Notes under the pieces: generated by a model
What the model saw: only the letters and a program-made list of their open reading frames with translations
Told to the model about the DNA's origin: nothing
The model's database searches: none
Program-made: the position numbers and the translations under genes
Source: Deinococcus arboris
Lineage (GTDB): Bacteria > Deinococcota > Deinococci > Deinococcales > Deinococcaceae
Direction of reading: 5' to 3'
DNA length: 64,000 nucleotides
Assembly: GCF_009755355.1 (NCBI RefSeq)
Contig: NZ_WQLB01000004.1
Coordinates: forward strand, 124,001 to 188,000
Shown: positions 42,126 through 53,295 of the stretch, piece after piece
Layout: each line of letters begins with the position of its first letter
How positions within the stretch are numbered: the stretch's first letter is position 1

Positions 42126-43157
42126 ATGACCTCTTCTCCCCTGCCTCTGTCTGTGCTTGATCTGGTGCCGGTGCCTTCAGGAACCTCGGCGGCTCAGGCG
42201 CTTGAGGACGCCCTGACGCTGGTCCAGGAGGCCGAGCGGCTGGGTTACCTGCGCTACTGGGTGGCCGAACACCACAACATGGCGGCACTGGCGTCCAGCG
42301 TGCCGCTGGCGGTACTGGCCGCTGCCTCGCAGCGCACGACAACCATTCGCCTGGGCTCGGGCGGCGTGATGCTGCCCAATCACGCGCCCCTGGTGGTGGC
42401 AGAAGGCTACCGGCTGCTCTCGGCCCTGGCCCCCGGCCGGGTGGACCTGGGCCTGGGCCGCGCCCCAGGGACCGATGGCCGCACCGCGCGCGCCCTGCGC
42501 GGCGCCAATGCCGAGGAACCCTTTGAGCGGCAACTGGCCGAACTGCTGGCGTTCGGAACAGGCACCTATCCGGCTGGGCACCCGTTTGCGGGCACAGTGG
42601 CGGCCCCGGCGGGCGAGGGGCTGTTTCCGCCGCTGTGGCTGCTGAGCAGCAGCGGGTACGGCGCGCGGGTGGCGGCCCAGACCGGGCAGGGGCTGGCGTT
42701 TGCCTGGCACATCAACCCTGACACGGCGCAGGCCCGCGCGGCGGCCGACCTGTACCGCGCGTCGTTTGTCCCTTCAGCGGCCTTTGCCGCGCCGCGCGTG
42801 CTGGTGGCGGCCGGCGTGATCTGCGCGCCCACCACCGCCGAAGCCGAGGAGCTGAGCTTGCCCCTGGGCCTGATGTTCCTGCGCCTGACGCGCGGCGAAA
42901 TCGCCCCGTTTCCCACGGTGGAGGAAGCCCAGGCTTACCCCTACACGCCGCAGGAGTGGGCGGTGGCCGACGGCCTGCGCCGCCGCACCATCATCGGCGA
43001 CCCGGCGGCGGTGGCCACGCGCCTGCTGGCCCTGGCCGAGGGCACGGCTGCCGACGAACTGATGCTGACCATGAATATTCCAGACCCAGCCCTGCGCCGC
43101 CGCGCCCTGGGACTGGTCATGGAGGCCGTGCAGACCGCCCAGCAGCAGCCTGCCTGA
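42126..43157 (+). CDS. LLM-class flavin-dependent oxidoreductase
   Basis: A 343-residue member of the bacterial luciferase-like family, a TIM-barrel enzyme that uses FMN or F420. Typical are [11 protein letters not shown] at the N-terminus, [66 protein letters not shown] in pieces, and [18 protein letters not shown] at the end. The substrate is unknown. It stands alone; CACACT 7 nt before the ATG is a possible, non-consensus leaderless -10. Confidence 0.92.
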   Translation: MTSSPLPLSVLDLVPVPSGTSAAQALEDALTLVQEAERLGYLRYWVAEHHNMAALASSVPLAVLAAASQRTTTIRLGSGGVMLPNHAPLVVAEGYRLLSALAPGRVDLGLGRAPGTDGRTARALRGANAEEPFERQLAELLAFGTGTYPAGHPFAGTVAAPAGEGLFPPLWLLSSSGYGARVAAQTGQGLAFAWHINPDTAQARAAADLYRASFVPSAAFAAPRVLVAAGVICAPTTAEAEELSLPLGLMFLRLTRGEIAPFPTVEEAQAYPYTPQEWAVADGLRRRTIIGDPAAVATRLLALAEGTAADELMLTMNIPDPALRRRALGLVMEAVQTAQQQPA

Positions 43158-43420
43158 AGAGCAGACCAGGAGGCGAGCAGCGGGGCACAGCCGCGCAAGG
43201 TTCTGCCGCAGTGTCCATGAACTCGTCCCAGTCCCTAGCCTCTTCCTCAAACAGCGGAGGATGACTGAAACACACCAGCCCCTTCATTGGCACGCTGACA
43301 GCGGCGCGGAAGAGCGAAGCTAGGAGGCACGACAGCGGAATGACGGACATTTCGCCAATCCCCTGGAACAGCCCCGAGAGAATGGCGAAACGCCGGGAAT
43401 CCGTCTCTGCGTCCCTCGCC

Positions 43421-44581
43421 CTAACGCAACTCTCCTCTGGCGGGCTCGGGTAGGCGGGCTGCAATCAGGGCGCTCGGAATCAGCAGGGCCAGGCTGACCA
43501 GCGCCGCTGTGGTGGGCGCCGTGACATCGGCCAGGGCGCCCACCAGAAACAGCAGCAGCCCGGCAAACCCCCAGGAAAACCCCATCATGACCGAGCTGGC
43601 CACGGCCACGTGGCCGGGTGCATATTCCTGCGCGGCCACCACGCCCACCGGAATGCTGGCATTGACCGCCGCGCCCACCACGAAGGTCAGGGGATAGAAC
43701 CACCAGTTGGCTGGGCTGGACAGAATCAGCAGCGCAAACAGCGGAATGGTGCTGATGATGGCGCCGCGCAGAACAGGCACCCGTCCGTGCCGGTCACTCA
43801 GGCGCCCGCCGACAATGCCGCCCACGGCACTGGCCACGGCGAAGGTGGCCAGGGTCAGGCCCACCTCACGCGCGCCGTAGCCACGTTCCAGCAGCATGAA
43901 CGGCAGCATGGCGTTGTAGCCCATGCTGGCCAGGGAGCGCAGCACCGCCATGCCCCAGAGCCACGCCAGCGGCCCCCGGAAGATGCCGGCGTACTCGGCC
44001 AGCGACACGCGCCGGGCCTTCTGGACGCCCGCGGGCGTCACCGCAAAAGTCAGGGCCGCCACCGCCGCCCCAATCAGGGCAAACCAGGGCAGGTGGGTCA
44101 GGCCCACCCCGGCAAAGACCGGCCCCAGGGCCATGCCGGCGGTGCCGCCCGCACTGAACAGGCTGGCCCACAGACCGCGTTTGTCTGGGGGGCTGTGCTG
44201 CGCCACATACGCCGCGCCCGCCGGATGAAAAAAGCCGCTGCCAAATCCGGCCACCGCCACCAGCAGCACCAGGGCCCCAAACCACGGCATAAAGCCCATC
44301 AGGGTCAGGCCCAGCCCAGTCATCAGCGGTCCCAGGGCGGCGGCGTAGCGGCGGTCCAGGCGCTCACCCAGAATGCCCAGCAGCGGCTGCAACACCGAGC
44401 TGGTCAGCGAATACACGCTGGACAGAAAGGTCACGGCAGCGATGCTCACGCCGTATTTGGCTTGCAGAGCGGGCGTCAGGGGCGTCAGCATGGCGCCGTA
44501 AGCGTCATTGATAAAGTGCCCGGCGGTCACTGCCAGCGCGATGGCGGCGGCGTGCCGGGCGGCGGGAAGGGTGGCCTGCAT
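43421..44581 (-). CDS. MFS transporter, fosmidomycin-resistance (Fsr) type
   Basis: A 386-residue inner-membrane exporter with about 12 transmembrane segments. The N-terminus (GHFINDAYGAMLTPLTPALQAKYGVSIA) and GFGSGFFHPAGAAYVA match the Fsr subfamily of drug exporters rather than sugar porters. The cytoplasmic loop GGRLSDRHGRVPVL is the MFS motif A. The true substrate is not known. It is a single gene with no regulator beside it. Confidence 0.88.
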   Translation of the reverse strand: MQATLPAARHAAAIALAVTAGHFINDAYGAMLTPLTPALQAKYGVSIAAVTFLSSVYSLTSSVLQPLLGILGERLDRRYAAALGPLMTGLGLTLMGFMPWFGALVLLVAVAGFGSGFFHPAGAAYVAQHSPPDKRGLWASLFSAGGTAGMALGPVFAGVGLTHLPWFALIGAAVAALTFAVTPAGVQKARRVSLAEYAGIFRGPLAWLWGMAVLRSLASMGYNAMLPFMLLERGYGAREVGLTLATFAVASAVGGIVGGRLSDRHGRVPVLRGAIISTIPLFALLILSSPANWWFYPLTFVVGAAVNASIPVGVVAAQEYAPGHVAVASSVMMGFSWGFAGLLLFLVGALADVTAPTTAALVSLALLIPSALIAARLPEPARGELR

Positions 44582-44660
44582 CGCCGCCAGGGTACTCCTG
44601 GGAAGCCCAGGACATCTGGCCTATGCTGCGCCCCAGTCGTTCATCTAGGCATCAGGCGTT

Positions 44661-44679
44661 TTGTCACAGGAATGTGACA
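44661..44679 (+). promoter_or_regulatory. Perfect palindrome upstream of the phosphoribosyltransferase-like gene
   Basis: TGTCACA (44662-44668), GGAA, TGTGACA (44673-44679). It sits 22-39 bp upstream of a TAAACT -10 element, over the -35 region, so it is a plausible regulator site. Confidence 0.6.
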
Positions 44680-44700
44680 GTTGTGGAAGAGGGGATTCAT

Positions 44701-44706
44701 TAAACT
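44701..44706 (+). promoter_or_regulatory. -10 element (TAAACT), leaderless start
   Basis: TAAACT, then 6 nt, then the ATG at 44713. Confidence 0.55.
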
Positions 44707-44712
44707 CTGGCC

Positions 44713-45219
44713 ATGCCCGATGTCTTCCGCAACGCCATCGCCAGTGTCCTGCCCAGCGCGGAGGATATGCGGGCGCGGCTGCTGGACCTGCCGGGCGCGG
44801 CGGTGCAGGCGGTAGCGGAATACTTCAGCGCGCGGCTGCCCGACGTGGACATTCTGGTGGCGCTGCCCGGCGCCGAGGCGCTGGCCCAGGCCGCTTCGTC
44901 GCTGCGCGGGACTTACCTGGTGCACTTTGACCCGGTACGCGGCCTGCACGACGTCCCTCCACTTCAGGACATACGCGGCGTACCCACCGCCGCCCTGGTC
45001 ACGGCCGAGCTGAGCGACGCTCACACCGAATTGCAGGCCCTGCTGAGCGCCGAACATCTCGGCTGGCAGGTGCGCGCCGTGGCCGCCGCTGTGGAGCGCA
45101 CCAACGGTCCTGCCCGCGCCCGCCTGGAACTCCAAGGCGTACCGCTGCTGGTGCCGGTGCTGCTGGCCGACACACCGCGCGGTCTGGTGTTCGAGCGCCG
45201 CTTCCCGCAAGTGGACTGA
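44713..45219 (+). CDS. Phosphoribosyltransferase-fold protein with a degenerate PRPP loop
   Basis: A 168-residue protein that has the layout of a type I phosphoribosyltransferase: VDILVALPGAEALAQAASS in the first half, then TAALVTAELSDAHTELQALLSAEHLGWQVRAVAAAVERTNG where the PRPP-binding loop would be, and GVPLLVPVLLADTPRGLVFERR at the end. The acidic pair and Thr-Gly-x-T of the PRPP loop are missing (TAELSDAHTE). It may be a non-catalytic relative acting in regulation. A strict palindrome and a TAAACT -10 precede it, which suggests that it is tightly controlled. Confidence 0.5.
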   Translation: MPDVFRNAIASVLPSAEDMRARLLDLPGAAVQAVAEYFSARLPDVDILVALPGAEALAQAASSLRGTYLVHFDPVRGLHDVPPLQDIRGVPTAALVTAELSDAHTELQALLSAEHLGWQVRAVAAAVERTNGPARARLELQGVPLLVPVLLADTPRGLVFERRFPQVD

Positions 45220-45399
45220 GGACAGAGTTCGGGAAGTGAGCCGAAGTCAGAAGGCCTGCTGGACGGCTTTTCTAAGTGAAAAATTTTTGAAGCGGTTTCA
45301 GTCTGGGTCGCAGATAGGTTGGCAGGTCGCCGGCCTAGTTCCTTGGGTGACTGGAGAGCTACTCGGCACCCATTCGCCCTGCTGTCTTACTTCTTAAGC

Positions 45400-45446
45400 A
45401 CGCTCGACTTCAATCGTCTTTGCAGATGATTGGAGTCGAGTTCGCA
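45400..45446 (+). repeat. Degraded fragment of the dispersed repeat (right half) or terminator
   Basis: CTCGACT-T-CAATC (45403-45415) pairs with GATTG-G-AGTCGAG (45428-45440). The spacing and TTTGCAGATGATT core recall the hairpin of copies A-C. It could also terminate the gene at 45219. Confidence 0.35.
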
Positions 45447-45460
45447 TGCCTTCCGGGTCG

Positions 45461-46014
45461 TCAGGAGGCCCCAGCAGCGGGGCCTTTTGACGTTGCCTGG
45501 CGTTCAACCTCCAGATAAGTCCGCAGCGCCCGCTCCTCCGCCGGAATGCGGATGCCCAGCAGTAGGGCCGCGTTCAGGAGGGTAAACGCCAGCGCAGTGC
45601 GCCACGCGCCCACCGCCAGGGGCGCCGCCGCGAGTTCCAGGGCCACAACCGCGTAATTGGGGTGTTTGAGGTAACGGAAGGGCCCAGCGGTCACGCGCTC
45701 ACCGCCCGGCACAATCAGGATGCGGGTGTTCCAGTAGCGCCCCAGGGCGCGAATCACCCAGTACCGCAGCGGCTGGGCCAGCAATAGCAGCGTCAGGGCC
45801 ACCCCGTTGACTCGGCCCCCATTTCGGCGCCCCTCCAGCAGCAGGGCCAGCAGCCAGGCCGGGTGCAGCACAAAAAACAGCTGGTAATGCTCTCGACCAT
45901 ATTCCACCGCTCCCCGCTCCTGGGCCCAGCGTTCGTTGGCGCGGGCCACCCGCAGTTCCAGCAGGCGCTGAACGACCAGGGCGCCCGCCAGCAGCGGCGC
46001 GGCGTGGCGGGCCT

Positions 46015-46018
<4 letters not shown>
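45461..46018 (-). CDS. Isoprenylcysteine carboxyl methyltransferase-family membrane protein
   Basis: A 185-residue membrane protein with four or five hydrophobic segments. The C-terminal half carries the ICMT/PEMT pattern: RYWNTRILIVPGGERVTAGPFRYLKHPNYAVVALELAAAPL (in pieces) and IPAEERALRTYLEVE, where the His-Pro-Asn-Tyr and Glu-Glu motifs bind S-adenosylmethionine. Bacterial members methylate unknown lipophilic substrates. Its ATG overlaps the meaB stop by 4 bp, so it is the second gene of a two-gene operon. Confidence 0.88.
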
Positions 46019-47010
<992 letters not shown>

Positions 47011-47172
47011 CCTAGAGCAGAGGGTCCGGGCGTGTCATCTGATAGGAGGCGAGGCAGATTCCAACCTCGTCGTTGGCGACACAATATTCATTTGAGTGGA
47101 TGCAGCAACTAAAGACAGAGTCGCAGAGAAGCAGACAGAAGGGCTGGGCATGAAGTGAGCCCATCGAGTCTG
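47011..47172. other. Divergent-type spacer upstream of meaB
   Basis: AT-richer sequence between meaB and repeat copy D; no promoter that I can place with confidence. Confidence 0.3.
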
Positions 47173-47328
47173 ATACGAATTCCGTCTGTGTCGTTGCCCA
47201 ACCGGGAGAACGCCGTTTTGCGAACTCCACGCCTGGAACTCGTTTTGCTCCCACTCGCACTGCTCCGCAGCTTTTCAAGTCCGCCCGGATTCAACCATTT
47301 ACAAAAGTGGCTGAATCCGAGTCTGTGC
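47173..47328 (+). repeat. Dispersed repeat, copy D (long form)
   Basis: Begins ATACGAATTCCGTCTGTGTCG and ends GAATCCGAGTCTGTGC, with the same ACTCCACGCCTGGAAC middle as copies A-C. It carries the extra block CTCCGCAGCTTTTCAAGTCCGC seen also in G and F. Confidence 0.7.
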
Positions 47329-47511
47329 GAGGTGTGAACAGTCCAAACAGGAGCGGCTTCCGGTCAACCCCGGACAGAAGGCGAGCAAAGCTCTGGCAGC
47401 GGCGAGACAAAGGTGGTAGTGAGCCAGCCGCCAGAGCCAGGCCGCATGACCTCACCGAGAGGCAGGCCCAAACAATCCAGCGGCTAGAAGAGACCCCTGT
47501 GCCCAGGCGGC
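47329..47511. other. Intergenic sequence, nothing recognised
   Basis: About 180 bp between repeat copy D and the end of the DUF1905 gene. No hairpin or gene is visible. Confidence 0.3.
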
Positions 47512-47835
47512 TCAGTCTTCCTGAGGCTCCTCTGCCTTGCGCCGCCGGGCCGCCTGAACGTCCAGCTGCACCTCCACGGTGTCGCCTTCCTCCAGACCTT
47601 CCGCTTTGCGAACATTGGCGCGCACCGGCACCAGATAGCGGCCCTCCTGCGGAAACAGCGAGGTCGTCCAGACCGTTTTCCCCACCGTGACCTGCACCGG
47701 AATCATGCCCCAGCCGTAGGTCACCAACTTGGACGCCGCCTTGATAGCCTCGCACTCCTCGGGCGGCACCGTCACGAAGTAATGGGGCGCCGGCCCCCGC
47801 CAGTACCAGAGTTCACCGCTAAAGGCCAGGCTCAT
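47512..47835 (-). CDS. DUF1905 domain protein
   Basis: A 107-residue small beta-barrel protein. It begins MSLAFSGELWYWRGPAPHYFVTVPPE and continues VTYGWGMIPVQVTVGKTVWTTSLFP and GRYLVPVRANVRKAEGLEEGDTVEV, which matches the DUF1905 pattern. Function is unknown; the family is often fused to YdeI/OmpD-type domains, which are absent here. The ATG at 47835 is preceded 7 nt earlier by TACACT, which marks a leaderless start and rules out the longer open frame. Confidence 0.85.
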   Translation of the reverse strand: MSLAFSGELWYWRGPAPHYFVTVPPEECEAIKAASKLVTYGWGMIPVQVTVGKTVWTTSLFPQEGRYLVPVRANVRKAEGLEEGDTVEVQLDVQAARRRKAEEPQED

Positions 47836-47842
47836 GAAGAAG

Positions 47843-47848
47843 AGTGTA
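47843..47848 (-). promoter_or_regulatory. -10 element (TACACT), leaderless start of the DUF1905 gene
   Basis: TACACT on the minus strand, 7 nt before the ATG at 47835. Confidence 0.55.
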
Positions 47849-47985
47849 GGGCAAGGGCGGGAGGGCCCATCCACGCCCTCCCGCCCTTCAATGCCGATCA
47901 CGCCGCTGCCTGTGCCAAACTCTCATTTCGTTCGCCTGAGACGCTGTGGAAAGTACTTCTCTCAACTCATCTGGGTTCCGCTACG

Positions 47986-48120
47986 ATACAAATTCCGTCT
48001 GTTCCACTGACCACTCGGGAAGGTGCCTCCCAAGCAAACTCCGCGCCCGTCAGCCCGCTTCTGCTCCTGCGGCCTGACAGAGCTCTCCAAGTCCGGCCGA
48101 ATGAAACCGTTGTTGCCAAC
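47986..48120 (+). repeat. Dispersed repeat, copy E (degenerate)
   Basis: Begins ATACAAATTCCGTCTGTTCC and keeps CAAACTCCGCGCCCG in the middle and CCGTTGTTGCCAACG near the right end, where A-C have the hairpin. The right terminus is not clear. Confidence 0.5.
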
Positions 48121-48145
48121 GACTTCCCCAAAGTTCGGAGGAGAC

Positions 48146-48874
48146 TTACGGCGCCTGGCCCAGCACGTCGTCGGCTTCGGTGGCGTCCAGCAGGTTTTCC
48201 AGGTGGGCGTCGTCATTAAAGCCCAACAGCATGCCGCTGCCCTCGCCCAGCAGCACGCGGGTCAGCGAGGTGTTGGACACGCTCAGGCGCGCCCAGGCGT
48301 TGGCAGGCACGCCGCCCAGGGCCAGGCCCACCGCCACACGCACCACGCCGCCGTGGGTAAAGACCAGCACCCGCCCGCCAGGATGCCGCGCGCGCAGTTC
48401 GGCAAAGGCCGCGCCGCTGCGGGCATACAGGTCTTCCATGCTCTCGCCGCCGGGGCGCCGGGTGCTCCAGGGGTCGGTCAGCAGCGTGGCCAGATACTCC
48501 GGGTAACGCTCGCGGATGTCGGCAATCACCAGGCCCGACAGCTCGCCCACATCAATTTCGCGCAGGCCAGGGTGGGCCTGCGGCTGCGGCGCGCCGGTCA
48601 GACGTTCAGCCACCAGATCGGCAGTGCGCGCGGCGCGGGTCAGGTCGCTGGTGTAAACGGCGTCAAAGCTCTGGCCGGTCAGGCGCTCAGCGAGGCTGGA
48701 AGCCTGCAAGATGCCGATATGGCTGAGGGGCACGTCAGCCTGGCCCTGATAGCGCCCGTCGGCGTTCCAGGTGCTCTCACCGTGGCGCACCACCCAGAAC
48801 TCGGTGGCCGCTGACCGGTCCGGCGCAGCAAACCCGGTCGGCGGCCGCTGGGACGACGCCGGGCGCCTGGTCAA
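48146..48874 (-). CDS. Histidine phosphatase-family protein (phosphoglycerate mutase-like)
   Basis: A 242-residue phosphatase. The catalytic RHG motif is VVRHGESTWNADGRYQG (about residue 29), followed by YTSDLTRAARTADLV, the Glu region LREIDVGELSG and the second catalytic His in VLVFTHGGVVRVAV. The pattern fits cofactor-dependent mutase-like or broad phosphatases such as CobC/GpmB; the substrate is unknown. The TTG start overlaps the purM stop (TTGA), and a long Pro/Arg-rich N-terminus suggests that an internal start is possible. Confidence 0.9.
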   Translation of the reverse strand: MTRRPASSQRPPTGFAAPDRSAATEFWVVRHGESTWNADGRYQGQADVPLSHIGILQASSLAERLTGQSFDAVYTSDLTRAARTADLVAERLTGAPQPQAHPGLREIDVGELSGLVIADIRERYPEYLATLLTDPWSTRRPGGESMEDLYARSGAAFAELRARHPGGRVLVFTHGGVVRVAVGLALGGVPANAWARLSVSNTSLTRVLLGEGSGMLLGFNDDAHLENLLDATEADDVLGQAP

Positions 48875-49926
48875 GAATTGCCCCGGAAACTCACGCCCTG
48901 GCCCGCCACCATCTCGCCAATCACCCAGGGCTGCTCGCCAGCGGCCGTGAGGGCCGTCAGGGCCGCCGCCTGCGCCCCGGCAGGCACGATGAACAGGAAA
49001 CCCACCCCCATATTCAGCGCGCGAAAGGCTTCCTGACGGGGCACGCCGGCGCGCTCCACAATCAGTTCAAAGACGGGCGGCACCGTCCACGAGGCGGTGT
49101 CAATCGCCATCCCAATGCCCGGCGGAAACACGCGCGGTGGGTTGTCCACCAGGCCGCCCCCGGTGATGTGGGCCATGCCGCGCACCTCGACCCCCGCCGC
49201 CACCAGCGTGTCGTAGGCGGGCAGATAAGCGCGGTGAGGCACAGGCAGCACCTCGCTCAGCGTCTGCCCGCCGAGATCGGCGCGGGCCTCTGTCCAGTCG
49301 AGGCTATCCAGGGCCAAGCGCGCCAGCGAAAAGCCGTTCGTGTGCAGGCCGCTGCTGGGCAGTGCCAGAACGGTGTCGCCGACCTGGATGCGCTGGCCGT
49401 TAATCAGGGCGGGGCGGTCCACCACACCCACGATGGTGCCCACAATGTCCAGTTCACCGTCCACGTACACGCCGGGCATCTCGGCGGTTTCGCCGCCTAG
49501 GAGGGCCACGCCCAGGGCTTCGCAAGCCTGCGCCGCGCCCGTCACGACCTCGGCCACCCGCTCGGGGTGCAGCTTGCCCATCGCCACGTAATCAAGGAAA
49601 AACAGCGGTCGGGCGCCCTGCACCAGAATGTCGTTGACGCAGTGGTTCACGATGTCGGCGCCCAGCCCGGCAAACTGGCCCGTACGCACCGCCACCTTGG
49701 TCTTGGTGCCCACGCCGTCGGTGCTGGCCACCAGCACGGGGTCGGCCATGTCGCCAAAGGCCGCGCGAAACAGCCCCCCAAAGCCGCCCAGGCCGCCCAG
49801 CACGTTGGGGGTGTGGGTGCGCGCCACGGCACCTTTCATCAAGTCCACCGCGCGGTGCCCGGCGTCAATGCTGACCCCAGCCCGCTCGTATGCCGACGCC
49901 GAAGCGTCTTCTCTTTTCCCTGTCAT
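48871..49926 (-). CDS. purM: Phosphoribosylformylglycinamidine cyclo-ligase
   Basis: The 351-residue AIR synthetase of purine synthesis, which closes the imidazole ring with ATP. Marks are SYERAGVSIDAG-type start (AYERAGVSIDAGHRAVDLMK), VASTDGVGTKTKVA, VNHCVNDILVQGARPLFFLDYVA, LGGETAEMPGVY, SSGLHTNGFSLAR and GMAHITGGGLVDNPPRV. Length fits the family. AGGAGG lies just before the ATG. It leads a two-gene operon with the histidine phosphatase. Confidence 0.97.
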   Translation of the reverse strand: MTGKREDASASAYERAGVSIDAGHRAVDLMKGAVARTHTPNVLGGLGGFGGLFRAAFGDMADPVLVASTDGVGTKTKVAVRTGQFAGLGADIVNHCVNDILVQGARPLFFLDYVAMGKLHPERVAEVVTGAAQACEALGVALLGGETAEMPGVYVDGELDIVGTIVGVVDRPALINGQRIQVGDTVLALPSSGLHTNGFSLARLALDSLDWTEARADLGGQTLSEVLPVPHRAYLPAYDTLVAAGVEVRGMAHITGGGLVDNPPRVFPPGIGMAIDTASWTVPPVFELIVERAGVPRQEAFRALNMGVGFLFIVPAGAQAAALTALTAAGEQPWVIGEMVAGQGVSFRGNS

Positions 49927-49970
49927 GAGCCTCCTGCTGCGCGCCTGTGACAGGCGACACCTTTGTGCGG

Positions 49971-50687
49971 TCAGTCTACCCGAGTCGCTTCGCCGCGCGC
50001 CGCCTCAGGTTCGGCCCGGCGGGCCAGCCACCAGCGCACCAGCACCACCAGACCCACCGCCGCCGACAGCAGGCCCACCCCCCACGCCAGGCGCTCGCTA
50101 CTGCCCGAGAGCCACACCACCAGCGCCGTGACCGGCAGCGCCCCCAGCGCCGTGGCCAGCATGAAGGGCCGGAAACCCATGCGGGCCGCGCCCGCCACCA
50201 GATTCAGGACGTCGGCCGACAGCACCGGCATCAGGCGCACCATCAGCACGCCTTGGGTGCCGTGGCGCTGCGCAAAGTCGTAGGCGGTTTTGCGCGCCCG
50301 CTCGCCAGCCAGGGTACGGACCAGGGTATCGCCCAGCAACCGGCCCAGGCCGTAGCCAGCCGCCGCCCCCAGCAGCGTGCCGGCGTACACGATGAAAAAG
50401 CCTTCGACCGGGCCATAAGCGCGCGCCGTCACAGCAATCATGACCAGCGCCGGCAGCACCGGCAGCACCGCCTGAAGCACGAAGCCCGCCAGCAGCGCCA
50501 GCGGCCCGGCCCAGCCCAGCCCCGACACAAACACCTGGGTCACCTGGGGGTCGCTGCTCGTCAGGGCCTGGTAGGCGCGCACCAGAAAGGCGCGCACCTC
50601 GGGCTGAAGGCAGGTGCCCAGCAGCACCAGCGCTGTGACCGTCAGAATCAGCCAGCGCAGGAAGCGGGGGGGATGGGCAGCGGCCAT
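49971..50687 (-). CDS. TVP38/TMEM64-family membrane protein
   Basis: A 238-residue multi-pass membrane protein with about five hydrophobic segments and the SNARE-associated (DedA-like) core: GTLLGAAAGYGLGRLLGDTLVRTLAG and FAQRHGTQGVLMVRLMPVLSADVLNLVAGAARMGFRPFMLATALG in pieces. Members probably move lipids across membranes; the bacterial substrate is uncertain. TACACT 9 nt before the ATG is a likely -10. It ends 44 bp before purM, in the same direction. Confidence 0.88.
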   Translation of the reverse strand: MAAAHPPRFLRWLILTVTALVLLGTCLQPEVRAFLVRAYQALTSSDPQVTQVFVSGLGWAGPLALLAGFVLQAVLPVLPALVMIAVTARAYGPVEGFFIVYAGTLLGAAAGYGLGRLLGDTLVRTLAGERARKTAYDFAQRHGTQGVLMVRLMPVLSADVLNLVAGAARMGFRPFMLATALGALPVTALVVWLSGSSERLAWGVGLLSAAVGLVVLVRWWLARRAEPEAARGEATRVD

Positions 50688-51036
50688 TGCGCGCCCAGTG
50701 TAGAGCGTCGCCGTGAGACGGAGGTCCTCAGAAAGTGACAGGCCAGCCGAACAGGTCTAGCCTCGTTCTCCTTCATTGCAAGTTGGGGGTGGATGCGACT
50801 CGTCTGACAGTGACGGTTTCACCCTGGGATGAGAGACACCCCTGATTGCCGCTCACGCCGCTATCTCTGGGAGCGGTTGAGGGTTATCACCCTTGGCTGC
50901 TCTGGGGTCCACTGTGAGTTCAAGTCAGGCTGACTGCCTTACCGACCTTCCGCTGCCCTGGCCCCTCGGTCACTCTTTCTCGTCCCAGGCAGAATCTAAG
51001 CCTGCTGCGTAGAGGGCCGGCCTGACCCTTTATTCC
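50688..51036. other. Intergenic region, only the TVP38 gene -10 recognised
   Basis: About 350 bp of reduced G+C between two minus-strand genes. AGTGTA at 50697-50702 is the minus-strand TACACT element. I see no terminator, repeat copy or RNA gene in the rest. Confidence 0.35.
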
Positions 51037-51831
51037 TCAGGGCAGCGGCACAGTCAGGCCGTCGTGGGCGTAGCGCCAGCCGGGCGGCAGATGGGCGACC
51101 TGCCGCGCGTCCACCTCATGCGACAGGTGGGTCAGGATGACCTGCTGGGCAGCCTGCGCCCAGGGCAGGGCCAGGGCTTCACGCACGTCGTACACGCTGC
51201 GCCCGCTGTGGGCCTGGGCCGATTCGTCGGCAAAGGAGGTGCCCAGGACCAGCAGGTCCAGCCCGGTCAGCCACGCGGCAGCCGTGTTGCCGGGCACGTC
51301 AATCGCGTCGGTCATGATGGCCACCGCCCAGCCGGGAGCATCGAGCCGAAAGGCGTGGCTCTCGCCGTTCGCCCCGTGCGGCACGCGGAAGGCGCGCAGG
51401 GTCACGCCGCCCACCCGCACCCCCTCGTCGGGCCAGACCTGCACGGGCGACCGCAGCCGGAAGGCGTAGCCAAAGCGCTCGCGGATGGCCGGAATCACGC
51501 TGGCCGGGGCATAGACCGGCAAGGTGCCCCCGGCGTACTGCACGTAATCCAGCAGGTCACCCAGCCCTAGCAGATGGTCGTTGTGTGCGTGAGACAGCAG
51601 CACCATGCCCGGCACCAGCGGCGCCGGCAGGCGGGCCAGGGCGGCGTGGGTATCGGGGCCCGCATCCAGCAGCGCACTCTGGGCACCCACCCGCAGCAGC
51701 GTGGTCGTGCGGCGGCGACGATTCACGCCCCCCGTACGCGCCTCGGTACACACGGCGCAGGCGCACCAGAAGCGCGGTACGCCCTTGCTGTCTCCCGTGC
51801 CCAGCAGGGTCAGAGAGGCGGGGGCCGTCAC
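51037..51831 (-). CDS. MBL-fold metal hydrolase, PhnP-like
   Basis: A 264-residue metallo-beta-lactamase-fold enzyme. It has LLGTGDSKGVPRFWCACAVC (Cys residues that bind a structural zinc in PhnP), the metal site SHAHNDHLLGLGDLLDYVQYA, the acidic IMTDAID and the late VILTHLSHEVDA. PhnP acts on cyclic phosphodiesters; this substrate is an inference. It starts with GTG 27 bp after the trpC stop and is probably co-transcribed with it. Confidence 0.88.
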   Translation of the reverse strand: MTAPASLTLLGTGDSKGVPRFWCACAVCTEARTGGVNRRRRTTTLLRVGAQSALLDAGPDTHAALARLPAPLVPGMVLLSHAHNDHLLGLGDLLDYVQYAGGTLPVYAPASVIPAIRERFGYAFRLRSPVQVWPDEGVRVGGVTLRAFRVPHGANGESHAFRLDAPGWAVAIMTDAIDVPGNTAAAWLTGLDLLVLGTSFADESAQAHSGRSVYDVREALALPWAQAAQQVILTHLSHEVDARQVAHLPPGWRYAHDGLTVPLP

Positions 51832-51858
51832 GGTCCCATCATCCCATCAGCGCCCTCA

Positions 51859-52643
<785 letters not shown>

Positions 52644-52647
<4 letters not shown>

Positions 52648-52664
52648 TGCGCCGCCCCTGTCAT
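52644..52664 (-). CDS. Leaderless mini-ORF coupled to trpC
   Basis: A six-codon frame (MTGAAQ) whose ATG lies exactly 7 nt after TATCCT and whose TGA overlaps the GTG start of trpC (GTGA). It has no Trp codon, so it is not a classical trp leader peptide; a translational loading role is more likely. The layout matches that at glcF. Confidence 0.5.
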
Positions 52665-52671
52665 GAGGGCG

Positions 52672-52677
52672 AGGATA
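52672..52677 (-). promoter_or_regulatory. -10 element (TATCCT) of trpC
   Basis: TATCCT on the minus strand, 7 nt before the mini-ORF ATG. Confidence 0.5.
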
Positions 52678-52709
52678 GCGCGGCCCTCCCTGGCGCGCGC
52701 AGGCCGTGT

Positions 52710-52715
52710 TAGCCT
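52710..52715 (+). promoter_or_regulatory. -10 element (TAGCCT), leaderless start of hpt
   Basis: TAGCCT, then 8 nt, then the ATG at 52724. It lies 33 bp from the divergent trpC -10, so the two promoters overlap in their upstream parts. Confidence 0.5.
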
Positions 52716-52723
52716 GAGCAGGT

Positions 52724-53251
<528 letters not shown>

Positions 53252-53269
53252 GAGCCGGAGACGGTTCAG

Positions 53270-53295
53270 GGGCAGAGGAGATGATGCCTCTGCCC
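53270..53295 (+). terminator. Terminator after hpt
   Basis: GGGCAGAGG and CCTCTGCCC form a 9-bp stem with an 8-nt loop, followed by GCTCTTGTTGG. Confidence 0.6.

Noticed and set aside
51828..51845. Four-codon mini-ORF overlapping the GTG of the MBL hydrolase gene
   Set aside because: The overlap exists (GTGA), but the gene lies within an operon and short ATG...TGA frames are common by chance in this spacer.
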